From NCBI RefSeq assembly GCF_001293465.1, contig NZ_JSYZ01000009.1, forward strand, positions 201,078-265,077: a DNA stretch of 64,000 nt. Direction: 5' to 3'. Shown here in pieces: positions 43,559 through 52,021 of this stretch (position 1 is the stretch's first letter; every line of letters begins with the position of its first letter). Source of the stretch: Pseudomonas asplenii (GTDB lineage Bacteria > Pseudomonadota > Gammaproteobacteria > Pseudomonadales > Pseudomonadaceae). The notes under the pieces are model-generated. The model saw only the letters and a program-made list of their open reading frames with translations, was not told the origin of the DNA and searched no databases. The position numbers and the translations under genes were made by a program.

Positions 43559-44081
43559 AAGGCGCCGCCTGTTTCAGGTGTGGAACGAAGTTGCAGGGGC
43601 GGTGACGCGAGTCCAGCTGTTCGGCGAGGATGCCGTCCCAGCCGGTGCGCACCGCGTTGGTCGAACCCGGCAGGCAGCAGACCAGCGTGCCGTTGGCCAG
43701 GCCGGCCAGGGCCCGCGACTGCACGGTGGAGGTGCCGATATCGGCCACGGAAATCTGCCGGAACAATTCGCCGAAACCGTCGACCTGCTTGTCCAGCAGG
43801 CAGGTTACCGCCTCCGGGGTACTGTCACGGCCGGTGAAGCCGGTGCCGCCGGTGATCAGCACGACCTGGACCACCTCCTCGGCGATCCAGGTAGCGACCT
43901 GGGCACGGATCCGATACAGGTCGTCCTTGAGCAGCACCCGCTCGGCCAGGTGGTGACCGGCGGCAGTCAGGCGATCGACGAAGACCTGCCCGGAGGTGTC
44001 GGTTTCCAGGGTACGGGTATCACTGACAGTCAGGACCGCGATATTCAGCGGTACAAAAGGGGTATCAGCCTTGGCTTTCAT
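43542..44081 (-). CDS. moaB: Molybdenum cofactor biosynthesis protein MoaB
   Basis: A 179-residue MogA/MoaB-family protein that binds and adenylates molybdopterin. VLTVSDTRTLETDTSG is the signature start, and VVLITGGTGFTGRDSTPEAV is the conserved loop near residue 85. It is first in the minus-strand moaB-moeA operon and divergent from mobA. Confidence 0.94.
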   Translation of the reverse strand: MKAKADTPFVPLNIAVLTVSDTRTLETDTSGQVFVDRLTAAGHHLAERVLLKDDLYRIRAQVATWIAEEVVQVVLITGGTGFTGRDSTPEAVTCLLDKQVDGFGELFRQISVADIGTSTVQSRALAGLANGTLVCCLPGSTNAVRTGWDGILAEQLDSRHRPCNFVPHLKQAAPCESRG

Positions 44082-44202
44082 AGGCTCGGTCCAATGTGAT
44101 GGAAGAATGCGTTGTCGGAAAAACAGGCCGGTGTTATATCACAGCGTTGCCTGTTACAAGTGCGCTCCTTGAGTGGCACGACCATCGCCTTCGAGACCCG
44201 CC

Positions 44203-44820
44203 ATGCCGCTGACCGACTTCTCCATCCTGCTCCTGGCCGGCGGCCGCGGCCAACGCATGGGCGGCCGGGACAAGGGCCTGCTGCCCTGGCGAGGCCAGCC
44301 ATTGATCGCCCATCTGCATGCCACGGCGCGGCCACTGACCGACGACCTGATCATTTCCTGCAACCGTAACCAGGAACGCTATGCGGTCTATGCCGATCGC
44401 CTGGTCAGCGACGACAGCAGCGATTTCCCCGGGCCCCTGGCCGGGATTCGCGCCGGCCTGGCGGTGGCACGTCACCCGCATCTGCTGGTGCTGCCCTGCG
44501 ATGTGCCACAGGTCGATCGGTCACTGCTGCAGAGCATGCTCGAGGTGGCCGGCGAGCACCCACAGCGGCCGCTGATGGTGCGCCAGGGCGAATACTGGGA
44601 ACCGCTGTTCTGCGTGATCCCGGTGGCGCTGGCCGACGCCTTCGAACGCGCCTGGGCGGCAGGCGAGCGCAGCCCGCGACAGGTCATGCTGCCGTTGCAG
44701 GCCCAGGCCCTGCAGTGCCCGGCAGGCGACGCCAGGCTGGCCAACCTCAACACTCCGCAATTGCTTCAGCATTGCGACAGCAGGCTCGATGGACAGCCGC
44801 AAGGAACTTGCCGAAAATAA
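44203..44820 (+). CDS. mobA: Molybdenum cofactor guanylyltransferase MobA
   Basis: A 205-residue cytosolic enzyme that attaches GMP to Mo-molybdopterin. [20 protein letters not shown] is the GTP-binding start and LPCDVP carries the metal-binding Asp. I chose the ATG at 44203 because it places the Rossmann strand at the usual distance; a GTG at 44173 would add ten Arg/Pro-rich residues. The ribosome site is weak in both cases. Confidence 0.93.
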   Translation: MPLTDFSILLLAGGRGQRMGGRDKGLLPWRGQPLIAHLHATARPLTDDLIISCNRNQERYAVYADRLVSDDSSDFPGPLAGIRAGLAVARHPHLLVLPCDVPQVDRSLLQSMLEVAGEHPQRPLMVRQGEYWEPLFCVIPVALADAFERAWAAGERSPRQVMLPLQAQALQCPAGDARLANLNTPQLLQHCDSRLDGQPQGTCRK

Positions 44821-44866
44821 TGGCGTCCTAGCAGTAATCCATCCGTATTTTTTCTGGAGAAGCACC

Positions 44867-45088
44867 ATGACCCAACGGACCCTCGCCGCACTCATGCTGA
44901 CTGTGGGCCTGGCCACCCTCGCCGGTTGCTCGACGCCGACGGTGATCACCCTGAACGACGGGCGTGAGATTCAGGCGGTGGACACTCCCAAGTACGATTC
45001 CGACTCGGGCTTCTACGAGTTCAAGCAACTGGACGGCAAGAACACCCGTATCAACAAGGACCAGGTGCGTACCGTCAAGGAGCTGTAA
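44867..45088 (+). CDS. YgdI/YgdR family lipoprotein
   Basis: A 73-residue small lipoprotein. The signal peptide ends in the lipobox LAGC (Cys near residue 21), followed by a compact SH3-like domain (VITLNDGREIQAVDTPKYD; TRINKDQVRTVKEL) typical of YgdI/YgdR (DUF903). TGGAGA precedes the ATG at 44867. The function of this family is not established. A strong terminator follows. Confidence 0.9.
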   Translation: MTQRTLAALMLTVGLATLAGCSTPTVITLNDGREIQAVDTPKYDSDSGFYEFKQLDGKNTRINKDQVRTVKEL

Positions 45089-45107
45089 GCCCTTTCACGA
45101 TCACCAG

Positions 45108-45132
45108 CAAAGCCCGCCGCGTGCGGGCTTTG
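45108..45132 (+). terminator. Intrinsic terminator after the YgdI/YgdR lipoprotein gene
   Basis: CAAAGCCCGC pairs perfectly with GCGGGCTTTG around CGCGT, 20 bases past the stop. Confidence 0.85.
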
Positions 45133-45237
45133 TCGTTTCCGACGACCAGAAAGCCGCCACCCGGCACGATCCGCCGCCCAAGCCTATTCTGTAGGTGTCC
45201 CCCCTATCGGGGCCAGCCAGCTTGCGGAAGACGAATC

Positions 45238-45711
45238 ATGAAAGTGCTCATGCTCCATGGCATCAATCACGACCTGTTCGGCAAACGCGCACCGATCCGC
45301 CATGGCGGTATCACGCTCAGGCAGATCGACGCCCGTTTGCTGAAACTGGCCAGGGAACTGGAAGTCGACATCACCAGCTACCAGACCAACCACGAAGGAG
45401 CGATGTGCGCACGGATCCAGCAGGCTGCCCGCGACCATGTGGACGCGGTGCTGATCAACCCCGGGGCCTGGACCCACAGCAGCTACGATATTCGCGATGC
45501 CCTGGCCGACCTGAGGGTGCCGGTGGTGGAACTGCACATGTCGAACATCCATGGACGCGAGACCCTGCACCAGCCCTCGGTGCTGGCCGACGTGAGCATG
45601 GGGCAGATCTGCGGCTTCGGGGTCGACAGCTACCTGCTCGGCCTGCGGGCGGTGGTCAACGCGGCCCACGCCATGACGAGCCGGATGTTCAGGGCTACCA
45701 GTGCAGGGTGA
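45238..45711 (+). CDS. Type II 3-dehydroquinate dehydratase homologue with altered active-site Tyr
   Basis: A 157-residue protein of the type II dehydroquinase fold. Conserved elements are YQTNHEGAMCARI, INPGAWTHSSYDIRDAL and ELHMSNIHGRE, matching the substrate-binding loops of AroQ. In the N-terminal catalytic loop, LFGKRAPIRHGGITL aligns with LLGTREPEVYGSTTL. The loop Arg is kept, but the catalytic Tyr position is His. It may have reduced, shifted or no dehydratase activity, or act on a related quinate-type ligand. The ATG at 45238 is chosen by family alignment. It overlaps the convergent pseudouridine synthase by 17 bases. Confidence 0.82.
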   Translation: MKVLMLHGINHDLFGKRAPIRHGGITLRQIDARLLKLARELEVDITSYQTNHEGAMCARIQQAARDHVDAVLINPGAWTHSSYDIRDALADLRVPVVELHMSNIHGRETLHQPSVLADVSMGQICGFGVDSYLLGLRAVVNAAHAMTSRMFRATSAG

Positions 45712-46585
45712 TTTCGCTCTGGAACCGACGCACCTGCCCCGTCACCGGATCGACGAAACGCAGCCCCTTGGCCAGCAGCTTGAGCGGGTTGGCGTAGTCG
45801 TCCTCGACGTCCTTGAGCACCTGTGGATAAAACGGGTCATTGCAGATCGCCGCGCCCAGGGCGGCCATGTGCACGCGCAACTGATGCTTCTTGCCGGTCA
45901 CCGGGGACAGGGCGTAGCGCCACAGGTCACCGTTCTTTTCGGCGACCTCGATCAGCGTCTCGGTATTGCTGGCGCCCTCGCCTTCGCACATGCGGAAGAA
46001 CGGCTCGCCATCGACCAGCCGGCTCTTGTGCACCCGCGGGAAGTCCAGCCCAGGCAGGGCCGGGGCGATCGCCTCGTAGAACTTGTCGATCTGCCGGGTC
46101 GGAAACAGCGACTGATAGGCCGAGCGTGTCGCGGGGTTCGCCGAAAACAGCACCAGCCCGGCGGTATGCCGATCGATGCGGTGAAGGGGCACCAGGTGCG
46201 GGTTGTCCAGACGGCGGATCAACCGGCGCAGCAAGGTCTGCTCGACGTACCCGCCGGCCGGGGTCACCGGCAGGAAATGTGGCTTGTCCGCCACCACCAG
46301 GTGCTCGTCGGCATACAGAATCGCCTCCGTGACCGGAATCGCTGCCTCGTTCGGCACCTCGCGAAAGTAGTAGATCTTCAGCCCTTCGCGATAGGCCAGT
46401 TGTGCCGTGATCGGCACACCCTGGGCATCGAGCACCCGCCCGCGGGCGATCCGGTCGAGCCACTGCTCGCGACCGATGGCCGGGAAATGCCCGCACAGGC
46501 AGTCCAGCACGGTAGGCCAGCTACCCGGTGGCAAATACAGGGTGCTGGCCTGGTTTTCGGCGGCATTGAACGGTGAAGCGGACAT
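45695..46585 (-). CDS. RluA-family 23S/tRNA pseudouridine synthase
   Basis: A 296-residue pseudouridine synthase. LVPLHRIDRHTAGLVLFS carries the catalytic Asp, and the other family landmarks ILYADEHLVVADKP, TRQIDKFYEA and GKKHQLRVHMAALG are present. The exact RNA target cannot be inferred; the divergent N-terminus resembles RluA-like YqcB/TruC relatives rather than RluC/RluD. The ATG at 46585 is chosen; an upstream ATG at 46618 would add 11 residues, and neither has a clear ribosome site. Confidence 0.88.
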   Translation of the reverse strand: MSASPFNAAENQASTLYLPPGSWPTVLDCLCGHFPAIGREQWLDRIARGRVLDAQGVPITAQLAYREGLKIYYFREVPNEAAIPVTEAILYADEHLVVADKPHFLPVTPAGGYVEQTLLRRLIRRLDNPHLVPLHRIDRHTAGLVLFSANPATRSAYQSLFPTRQIDKFYEAIAPALPGLDFPRVHKSRLVDGEPFFRMCEGEGASNTETLIEVAEKNGDLWRYALSPVTGKKHQLRVHMAALGAAICNDPFYPQVLKDVEDDYANPLKLLAKGLRFVDPVTGQVRRFQSEITLHW

Positions 46586-46666
46586 GACGGGGGCTCGAAC
46601 GGCGGGCTGGGCCGACATTATCCGGCAAGACCCCGCCGCCCCGTCAATCGATCGTGCCGGTTGGCC

Positions 46667-47002
46667 TCAACCGGCCGCCACCTGGCTCTTGAGCAGTGGC
46701 GAGCCACTGGCCGCCTCGGTGTAGTCCTTCAGCCAGCGCAGTACATCCACCGCTTCCCAGCGCCCCGGGTCGTAGAGCGCGTAGAGCAGCCCCTGGTAGC
46801 CCACCACATCCAGCTGGCGGTGATAACCCGCGCGCTGGAACAGTGCCTCGATTTCCGCGAAACAGGTGTTGAAATGCAGCTTGTTGAACGGTGTCTTGCC
46901 TTCCGTCACCAGCCCATCGAGTCGCAACTCCAGCACCGCCTCGCGCACCACATCGGCGGACATGCGATTGACGCTGGATTTCAATTGTTCGACATTGACC
47001 AT
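46667..47002 (-). CDS. Hypothetical protein, 111 aa
   Basis: I do not recognise this family. The protein is soluble and largely helical (MVNVEQLKSSVNRMSADVVREAVLELRLDGL), with an aromatic segment VVGYQGLLYALYDPGRW and no cysteine cluster or membrane helix. AGAGGG eight bases before the ATG, the normal codon pattern and the clean gap on both sides support a real gene. It is a monocistronic unit. Confidence 0.7.
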   Translation of the reverse strand: MVNVEQLKSSVNRMSADVVREAVLELRLDGLVTEGKTPFNKLHFNTCFAEIEALFQRAGYHRQLDVVGYQGLLYALYDPGRWEAVDVLRWLKDYTEAASGSPLLKSQVAAG

Positions 47003-47148
47003 GCTTTACCCTCTTGATCTTCCTGGTTTCATCCCCGGGTGCGCATGTCGTGGTGGACATCCTGTCACCAACACCGGGACAAAACTGTATGAATATACAG
47101 TAACTTAATTTTACGCAATTCGCCAACGGATTCCTGCCGCACGAGCGG

Positions 47149-47349
47149 TCATGACTCCCTGGGGTGGACCTTGCCATAGACGTTGCCGCCGATGAACGAG
47201 CCCACCGTACCGAGGATCACCATGGCATAGGTTGCGCCATCAATCTTTCCATACCATGTCAGGGTCGCGGTGCTCATACCAACCACCAACATCGCGAGAA
47301 ACTTGCGTCCCCCCAGTTGGTTGACCAGCAACACTTGTCTCCCTTTCAT
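47149..47349 (-). CDS. Small membrane protein, 66 aa, hypothetical
   Basis: Two hydrophobic stretches (FLAMLVVGMSTATLTWYG and YAMVILGTVGSFIGGNVYG) separated by a short loop, with a basic N-terminus. AGGGAGGAAG lies just before the ATG at 47349, a strong site that fixes the start. The hairpin-like layout recalls small holin-like or phage-derived inner-membrane proteins, but nothing around it supports a prophage. Confidence 0.65.
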   Translation of the reverse strand: MKGRQVLLVNQLGGRKFLAMLVVGMSTATLTWYGKIDGATYAMVILGTVGSFIGGNVYGKVHPRES

Positions 47350-47484
47350 TTCACTTCCTCCCTGCACCACGCATGCGTGCTGCGTCAAAACGTCATGCCT
47401 GGACGTAAGCACAGCCGTTTTCCAGGTGCAAGCCAGGGTAATCTGATGAAACAGAAGGGCCGGGAAAGGCTCTGGCAGGCGCGC

Positions 47485-47721
47485 TCAGCGCACGAAGGCC
47501 ACGACCTGTTCGGCATCGAAGGGCCAGCCGAGTTCGGCACCGGTATCCACCCGGCGCAATACCGGAATCCGCAGGCCGTAGCGCTCGAACAGGGACTCGT
47601 CGTCGGCGATATCCACCAGTTCCACCAGCAGGCCGTGCTCCACCAGCGGCATCAGCACCGCTTCGGCGACTTCGCAGAGGTGGCAACCCAAGGTGCCGAA
47701 GAGTTGGCATTCAGGCAGCAT
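47485..47721 (-). CDS. Glutaredoxin/thioredoxin-like small protein (DUF836 type)
   Basis: A 78-residue thioredoxin-fold protein. LFGTLGCHLCEVAEAVL carries the CxxC redox pair at residues 13-16, and YGLRIPVLRR has the cis-Pro before strand 3. The length matches the DUF836 glutaredoxin-like family. Its substrate is unknown. It is 67 bases downstream of the acyltransferase pair on the same strand. Confidence 0.85.
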   Translation of the reverse strand: MLPECQLFGTLGCHLCEVAEAVLMPLVEHGLLVELVDIADDESLFERYGLRIPVLRRVDTGAELGWPFDAEQVVAFVR

Positions 47722-47788
47722 GGCGAGGGGTCCTGGGCAGGGGAAAACCTCATTCTAGGCCGCCCCCCCGCCTGCGTCGAGCCGACGC

Positions 47789-48760
47789 TCAGAGCACGAA
47801 GCGCAGCCGGCGGCTGAGCAGGATCAGCAGCGGCGCGGCGGCAAGCGCCAGCAGCAGCACGATGGCGGTCATCCCGTTTCCGTAGGGGATGCCCAGCGCC
47901 AATGCCCCATAGAGAAACAGCGGATGCACGTAGTAGAGCGCCGAGGACAGCTTGGCGTTGCGGCTGCTGGTGGAGGGGCGGAAAAACACGAAGGGCAGCA
48001 GGAACAGCGCCGGCGTGATCAGCGGCAATGACAGCAGGAAGTCGAAGTTCTGCCGGGCATCGGCCTGGTGCGAATAGTTCAGCCAGGCTTCGCCGAACAC
48101 CAGCAGCAGGCTGATCACCAGCGCCGTGCACACCTGCGCCCGGGTAACCCGCTCCGGCACCTGGTGCCGGGCCAATAGAAAGCCCAGCGCCATGAACGGG
48201 AAGCCCATGAACAGGAAATTGCGCGCGGTGTAGTCGTTCTGGTTGAAGTGCTGGAGAAAGGCGTTGGGCAGCTCGAAATAGACCCGGGCATATTGCAGCA
48301 CCAGGCCGATCGTGAAGGCACCCAGCGCCAGGACCACCAGCAGCCCGGTCGGGCGTCCGCGCAGCAGGTACAGGATCAGGCCGCCGCCGAGCATGCCGAG
48401 CAGGTACCAGAGGTGGAAGTAGCCGATCACGAACTGCTTGACGATCCACAGCACCCCACCGACGCTGCCCAGTGCCTGGAGACTGACATAGGTCGGGCTG
48501 TAGACCAGCATCCAGAAGAGATACAGCAGCAGCCCGCGCCTGAACCAGACGGCGAACGAGTGGCCGGAATCCAGGGTTTTCCACAGGTAGTAGCCGTTGA
48601 TCACGAAGAAGGTCGGCACCGCGACCCGGAACAGCCCGTTGCACAGCAGGTAGCCCACCGCCGTGTAGTTGCCGCCCATGAAATGACAGTGCAACACCAC
48701 CACGAACACCGCCAGCACAACCTTCAGCGCATCCAGGTTACCGTTGAGGACTTTGGACAT
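47789..48760 (-). CDS. Acyltransferase-3 family membrane protein
   Basis: A 323-residue protein with about ten membrane helices. VVLHCHFMGG in the first helix carries the conserved His of acyltransferase-3 (OafA/WecH-type) enzymes, and VPTFFVINGYYLWK is the second signature. Such proteins O-acetylate or succinylate sugars of surface polymers. AGGTGA supports the ATG at 48760 rather than the GTG at 48766. It is six bases after the preceding gene, so the two form an operon. Confidence 0.85.
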   Translation of the reverse strand: MSKVLNGNLDALKVVLAVFVVVLHCHFMGGNYTAVGYLLCNGLFRVAVPTFFVINGYYLWKTLDSGHSFAVWFRRGLLLYLFWMLVYSPTYVSLQALGSVGGVLWIVKQFVIGYFHLWYLLGMLGGGLILYLLRGRPTGLLVVLALGAFTIGLVLQYARVYFELPNAFLQHFNQNDYTARNFLFMGFPFMALGFLLARHQVPERVTRAQVCTALVISLLLVFGEAWLNYSHQADARQNFDFLLSLPLITPALFLLPFVFFRPSTSSRNAKLSSALYYVHPLFLYGALALGIPYGNGMTAIVLLLALAAAPLLILLSRRLRFVL

Positions 48761-48766
48761 CGGCAC

Positions 48767-49873
48767 TCACCTGCTTTCCGGCAAGGAATCGGACGGCTTG
48801 CGCGACGAGGCGCGGCGAAACCGGCGGTTGCAGTAGCGGGTCGCCCGATCGAGCACCGGTTTCTCGAAAAACGAGTAGCCGACCCAGCCGTAGCACAACA
48901 CCGCCGCCAGCATCAGCAGCAGGAACAGCAGGTTGTCCAGCAGGCTGCCTGGCCAGTTGCCGATCACCAGCCAGGTCCGACCGACCACGCCCAGTACCAG
49001 CAGATGCGACAGATAAATCGTGTAGGACATGTCACCGGTGAACACCAGCGGCGTCGGGATACGGATCAGCTGACGCCGTTCTAGCAGCACCAGCGACAGG
49101 GTCAGGGCACCGAACACCAGGCCCACCGAGAGCATCCGCAACAGCCCTTCCTGCTGGAACAACTGGTAGTGATAGATCAGCGGAAAGCCCAGCAGCAGGC
49201 TGGCCGCGAACAGCAGCCAGACCGCCGGCGTCGGCACCCTTGCGCTGTGCGGCCCGTAGAAGAACAGTGCCAGGGCGCTGCCGACGATGAACTCCAGGGC
49301 ATAGGGGTGCAGGATGATTTTCAGGGCCGGTCCATGGGCCTGCCAGGAACCGAGCAGGTTGAACACCAGCAGTGCCAGCGCCCAGGCCAGCAGCAGAGCT
49401 GGCAACCAGCGCTCGCGAAAGGCCAGCAGCCCGCTGAACACCAGGTAGAACCACAGCTCGAACACCAGTGACCAGGCCACCATCACCAGCAGCACGCGCT
49501 CGTTGGGCAGCAGCAGGAATGACATCAGCAGGTTGGAACCGCCGTGGGAGCTGTTGACCAGCGTCGGCGAGGCCAGATACACCGCCAGGGTGATGAAGAA
49601 ATACAGCCAGTAGTTGGGGTAGATCCGCGACACGCGGTTGAACAGGAAGCGCTGGAACTGCGCCTTGTCCTGGAAGCGGCCACGGGTGACGATCACCATG
49701 ACGAAACCGCTGATGACGAAGAACAGGTCGACGCCCAGCTGGAAGAAATCCACCAGCGCCGGCAGCAGGGTATCGCCGCCAGAGTACTTGAGCTCCACCG
49801 CCGCCATGTGAAACAGCACTACCCCAACCACTGCCGCCCCTCTAAGGCCCTGCAGCGAATACAGCCGCTCCAT
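48767..49873 (-). CDS. Acyltransferase-3 family membrane protein (OafA/YrhL type)
   Basis: A 368-residue protein with ten or so membrane helices. LYSLQGLRGAAVVGVVLFHM supplies the catalytic-type Arg and His, and FFQLGVDLFFVISGFVMV is the classic OafA/NodX signature. GDMSYTIYLSHLLVLG lies near the C-terminus. It most likely acetylates LPS O-antigen, exopolysaccharide or a related glycan. GGAGA fixes the ATG at 49873. It is paired with a second acyltransferase and divergent from the KefB-type antiporter. Confidence 0.88.
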   Translation of the reverse strand: MERLYSLQGLRGAAVVGVVLFHMAAVELKYSGGDTLLPALVDFFQLGVDLFFVISGFVMVIVTRGRFQDKAQFQRFLFNRVSRIYPNYWLYFFITLAVYLASPTLVNSSHGGSNLLMSFLLLPNERVLLVMVAWSLVFELWFYLVFSGLLAFRERWLPALLLAWALALLVFNLLGSWQAHGPALKIILHPYALEFIVGSALALFFYGPHSARVPTPAVWLLFAASLLLGFPLIYHYQLFQQEGLLRMLSVGLVFGALTLSLVLLERRQLIRIPTPLVFTGDMSYTIYLSHLLVLGVVGRTWLVIGNWPGSLLDNLLFLLLMLAAVLCYGWVGYSFFEKPVLDRATRYCNRRFRRASSRKPSDSLPESR

Positions 49874-50062
49874 GCTTCTCTCCGTTGTCACGCCTGTGCC
49901 CCGGCATTCCGAGATTGAGCATAGCGAACCGTGCCGGATATGAGACATTGCCACTGGCGGATGATTTCCATCAACCCTGGTTTCGATCATCTGCGAGAAA
50001 CTGACGGCTTTTTTCCGGTTACTTTTTCCGGGCCATTTTTCCGAACCGTTGCGGAGATGCTT

Positions 50063-52018
50063 GTGTTTGCCAATCTGTTGATCATTCTCGCCTCGTCACT
50101 GGTGGTGATTGCGCTGTTCCGGCGCCTGCAGTTGCCACCGGTGCTGGGTTACCTGTGCGTCGGGCTGCTGGTGGGGCCGACCGCCTTCGACTGGGTCAAC
50201 GACAACGAAGCGCTGCCGGACCTGGCCGAGCTGGGCGTGGTGTTCCTGCTGTTCTCCCTGGGCCTGGAGTTTTCCCTGTCGAAGATGCTCGCCCTGCGGC
50301 GTGTGGTCTTCGGCCTGGGCAGCCTGCAGGTGGTCTGCACCGGGGCGGTGCTGGGCGCGCTGCTGGCATTCTTCGGCATGCCGCTGGCGGCGGCGCTGAT
50401 GCTCGGGACGGGGCTGGCCCTGTCCTCGACCGCCATCGTCAGCAAGGAGTTGACCAGCCTCGGGGAGATCTTCAGCAGCCATGGCCAGAACGCGATTGGC
50501 GTGCTGCTGTTCCAGGATGTCATCGCGGTCCTGCTGCTGACCCTGGTCCCGGTGTTCGCCGGCAGCAGCGACCAGGCCTGGTACTGGGCGCTGCCACTCA
50601 CCCTGGGCAAGACCCTGGTGCTGTTCGTCGGCCTGCTGCTGGCCAGCCGCTGGCTGTTGCCACGGTTGTTCCATGAGGTCGCCGCCTCGCACTCGGCGGA
50701 ACTGTTCGTACTGCTGGCCCTGGTGATCGTGCTGCTGACCGCCTGGCTGACCCACCTGCTGGGCCTGTCGCCCGCCCTGGGCGCGTTTCTCGCCGGCATG
50801 CTGCTGGGGGAAAGCCACTATCGCCATCAGATCGAGGCCGATATCCGCCCGTTTCGCGACATCCTGCTCGGCCTGTTCTTCGTCAGTATCGGCATGCTGA
50901 TCGATCTGCAACTGTTCGCCCATCATGGCCTGCTGATCCTCGGCCTGACCCTGGCCCTGCTGCTGATCAAGGGCTCGGTGGTGGCGCTGCTGGTCAGGGG
51001 TCGCGGCAGCGATGCGGAAACCGCCTGGCGCAGCGGCCTGGCCCTGGCCCAGGGCGGCGAGTTCTGTTTCGCCCTGATGGCCCAGATGCAACAGAACCGG
51101 TTGATGCCCGCCGATATCAGCGGTCCGTTGCTGGCGGCAACCTTCTGCTCCATGGTCATGACCCCCTTGCTGCTGCGCGCCGCGCCACGGATCGCCGCCA
51201 CGCTGCACCGCAAGCCGAACCAGGAAGCCCGCCTGGAGGAAATCAGTGCGCTGAACGCCGAATTGCACGGGCATGTGGTGATCTGCGGCTACGGCCGTGT
51301 CGGCCAGTCCATCGGCCGCTTCCTGCGCCGCGAGCAGCAGCCCTTCGTCGCGCTCGACGACGATCCGGTACGGGTGAGCGAAGCCGCCGCCGGCGAAAGC
51401 TGCGTGCACTACGGCGACTCACGCCGTGGCGACCTGCTGAGCGCCGTGGGCCTGGAGCGGGCACGCCTGCTGGTGGTCGCGGTGGACAAGACCGATATCG
51501 CCATGCAGGTGCTCAGGGAGGCCCGCCGGCTCAGCGCCACGGTCCCGATCCTGGTCCGGACCCGCGATGACAGCCAGCTCACCGAGTTGAAAGAGGCGGG
51601 CGCCAGCGAGGTGGTGCCGGAGTTGCTGGAGTCGAGCCTGATGCTCGCCTCCCATGCACTGGTGATGCTCGGGGTCGAGGAGCAGCGGGTACGGGCCGGA
51701 ATCAACGAAGTACGGCACAGTCGCTACAAGCTGCTGCGCGGTTTCTACCACGGGGCGCAGACCAACCTGCTGGGCAGCCAGGGCCAGCCCAGGGTGCTGA
51801 TGCATGCGGTGAACCTCGGGGCCGACGCCCATGCTTGCGGCCGCTCGGTCAATGACCTGGCCCTTGAACAGCTGGGGGTCGAGATTCAGGGATTGCAGCG
51901 CGGCGGCAGCGAACTGGCAGTCGATGCCGATACCACGCTGCAGGCCGGCGACACCGTGCGGGTGTCCGGGCCGCTGGCAGCCATCGAGGCCTGCGAGGCC
52001 CGATTGCTGGGTGGGTAG
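50063..52018 (+). CDS. Monovalent cation:proton antiporter (CPA2, KefB-type) with TrkA-N domain
   Basis: A 651-residue membrane protein. The first roughly 385 residues form 12-13 helices with the CPA2 pattern (LPPVLGYLCVGLLVGP; LLFQDVIAVLLL). HVVICGYGRVGQSIGRFLRR near residue 405 starts an NAD-binding TrkA-N (RCK) domain, followed by a TrkA-C-like end. It probably exchanges K+ for H+. I prefer the GTG at 50063 because GGAG sits six bases before it; the ATG at 50057 overlaps that site. A longer open frame to 49931 is not family-like. Confidence 0.9.
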   Translation: MFANLLIILASSLVVIALFRRLQLPPVLGYLCVGLLVGPTAFDWVNDNEALPDLAELGVVFLLFSLGLEFSLSKMLALRRVVFGLGSLQVVCTGAVLGALLAFFGMPLAAALMLGTGLALSSTAIVSKELTSLGEIFSSHGQNAIGVLLFQDVIAVLLLTLVPVFAGSSDQAWYWALPLTLGKTLVLFVGLLLASRWLLPRLFHEVAASHSAELFVLLALVIVLLTAWLTHLLGLSPALGAFLAGMLLGESHYRHQIEADIRPFRDILLGLFFVSIGMLIDLQLFAHHGLLILGLTLALLLIKGSVVALLVRGRGSDAETAWRSGLALAQGGEFCFALMAQMQQNRLMPADISGPLLAATFCSMVMTPLLLRAAPRIAATLHRKPNQEARLEEISALNAELHGHVVICGYGRVGQSIGRFLRREQQPFVALDDDPVRVSEAAAGESCVHYGDSRRGDLLSAVGLERARLLVVAVDKTDIAMQVLREARRLSATVPILVRTRDDSQLTELKEAGASEVVPELLESSLMLASHALVMLGVEEQRVRAGINEVRHSRYKLLRGFYHGAQTNLLGSQGQPRVLMHAVNLGADAHACGRSVNDLALEQLGVEIQGLQRGGSELAVDADTTLQAGDTVRVSGPLAAIEACEARLLGG

Positions 52019-52021
52019 AAT

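Noticed and set aside
46667..47349. Toxin-antitoxin pair
   Set aside because: The two small genes are 146 bases apart, one is a membrane protein and neither has a known toxin or antitoxin motif.
47149..47349. Prophage remnant with holin-like gene
   Set aside because: Only the two-span shape suggests it; no other phage gene, att site or integrase is nearby.
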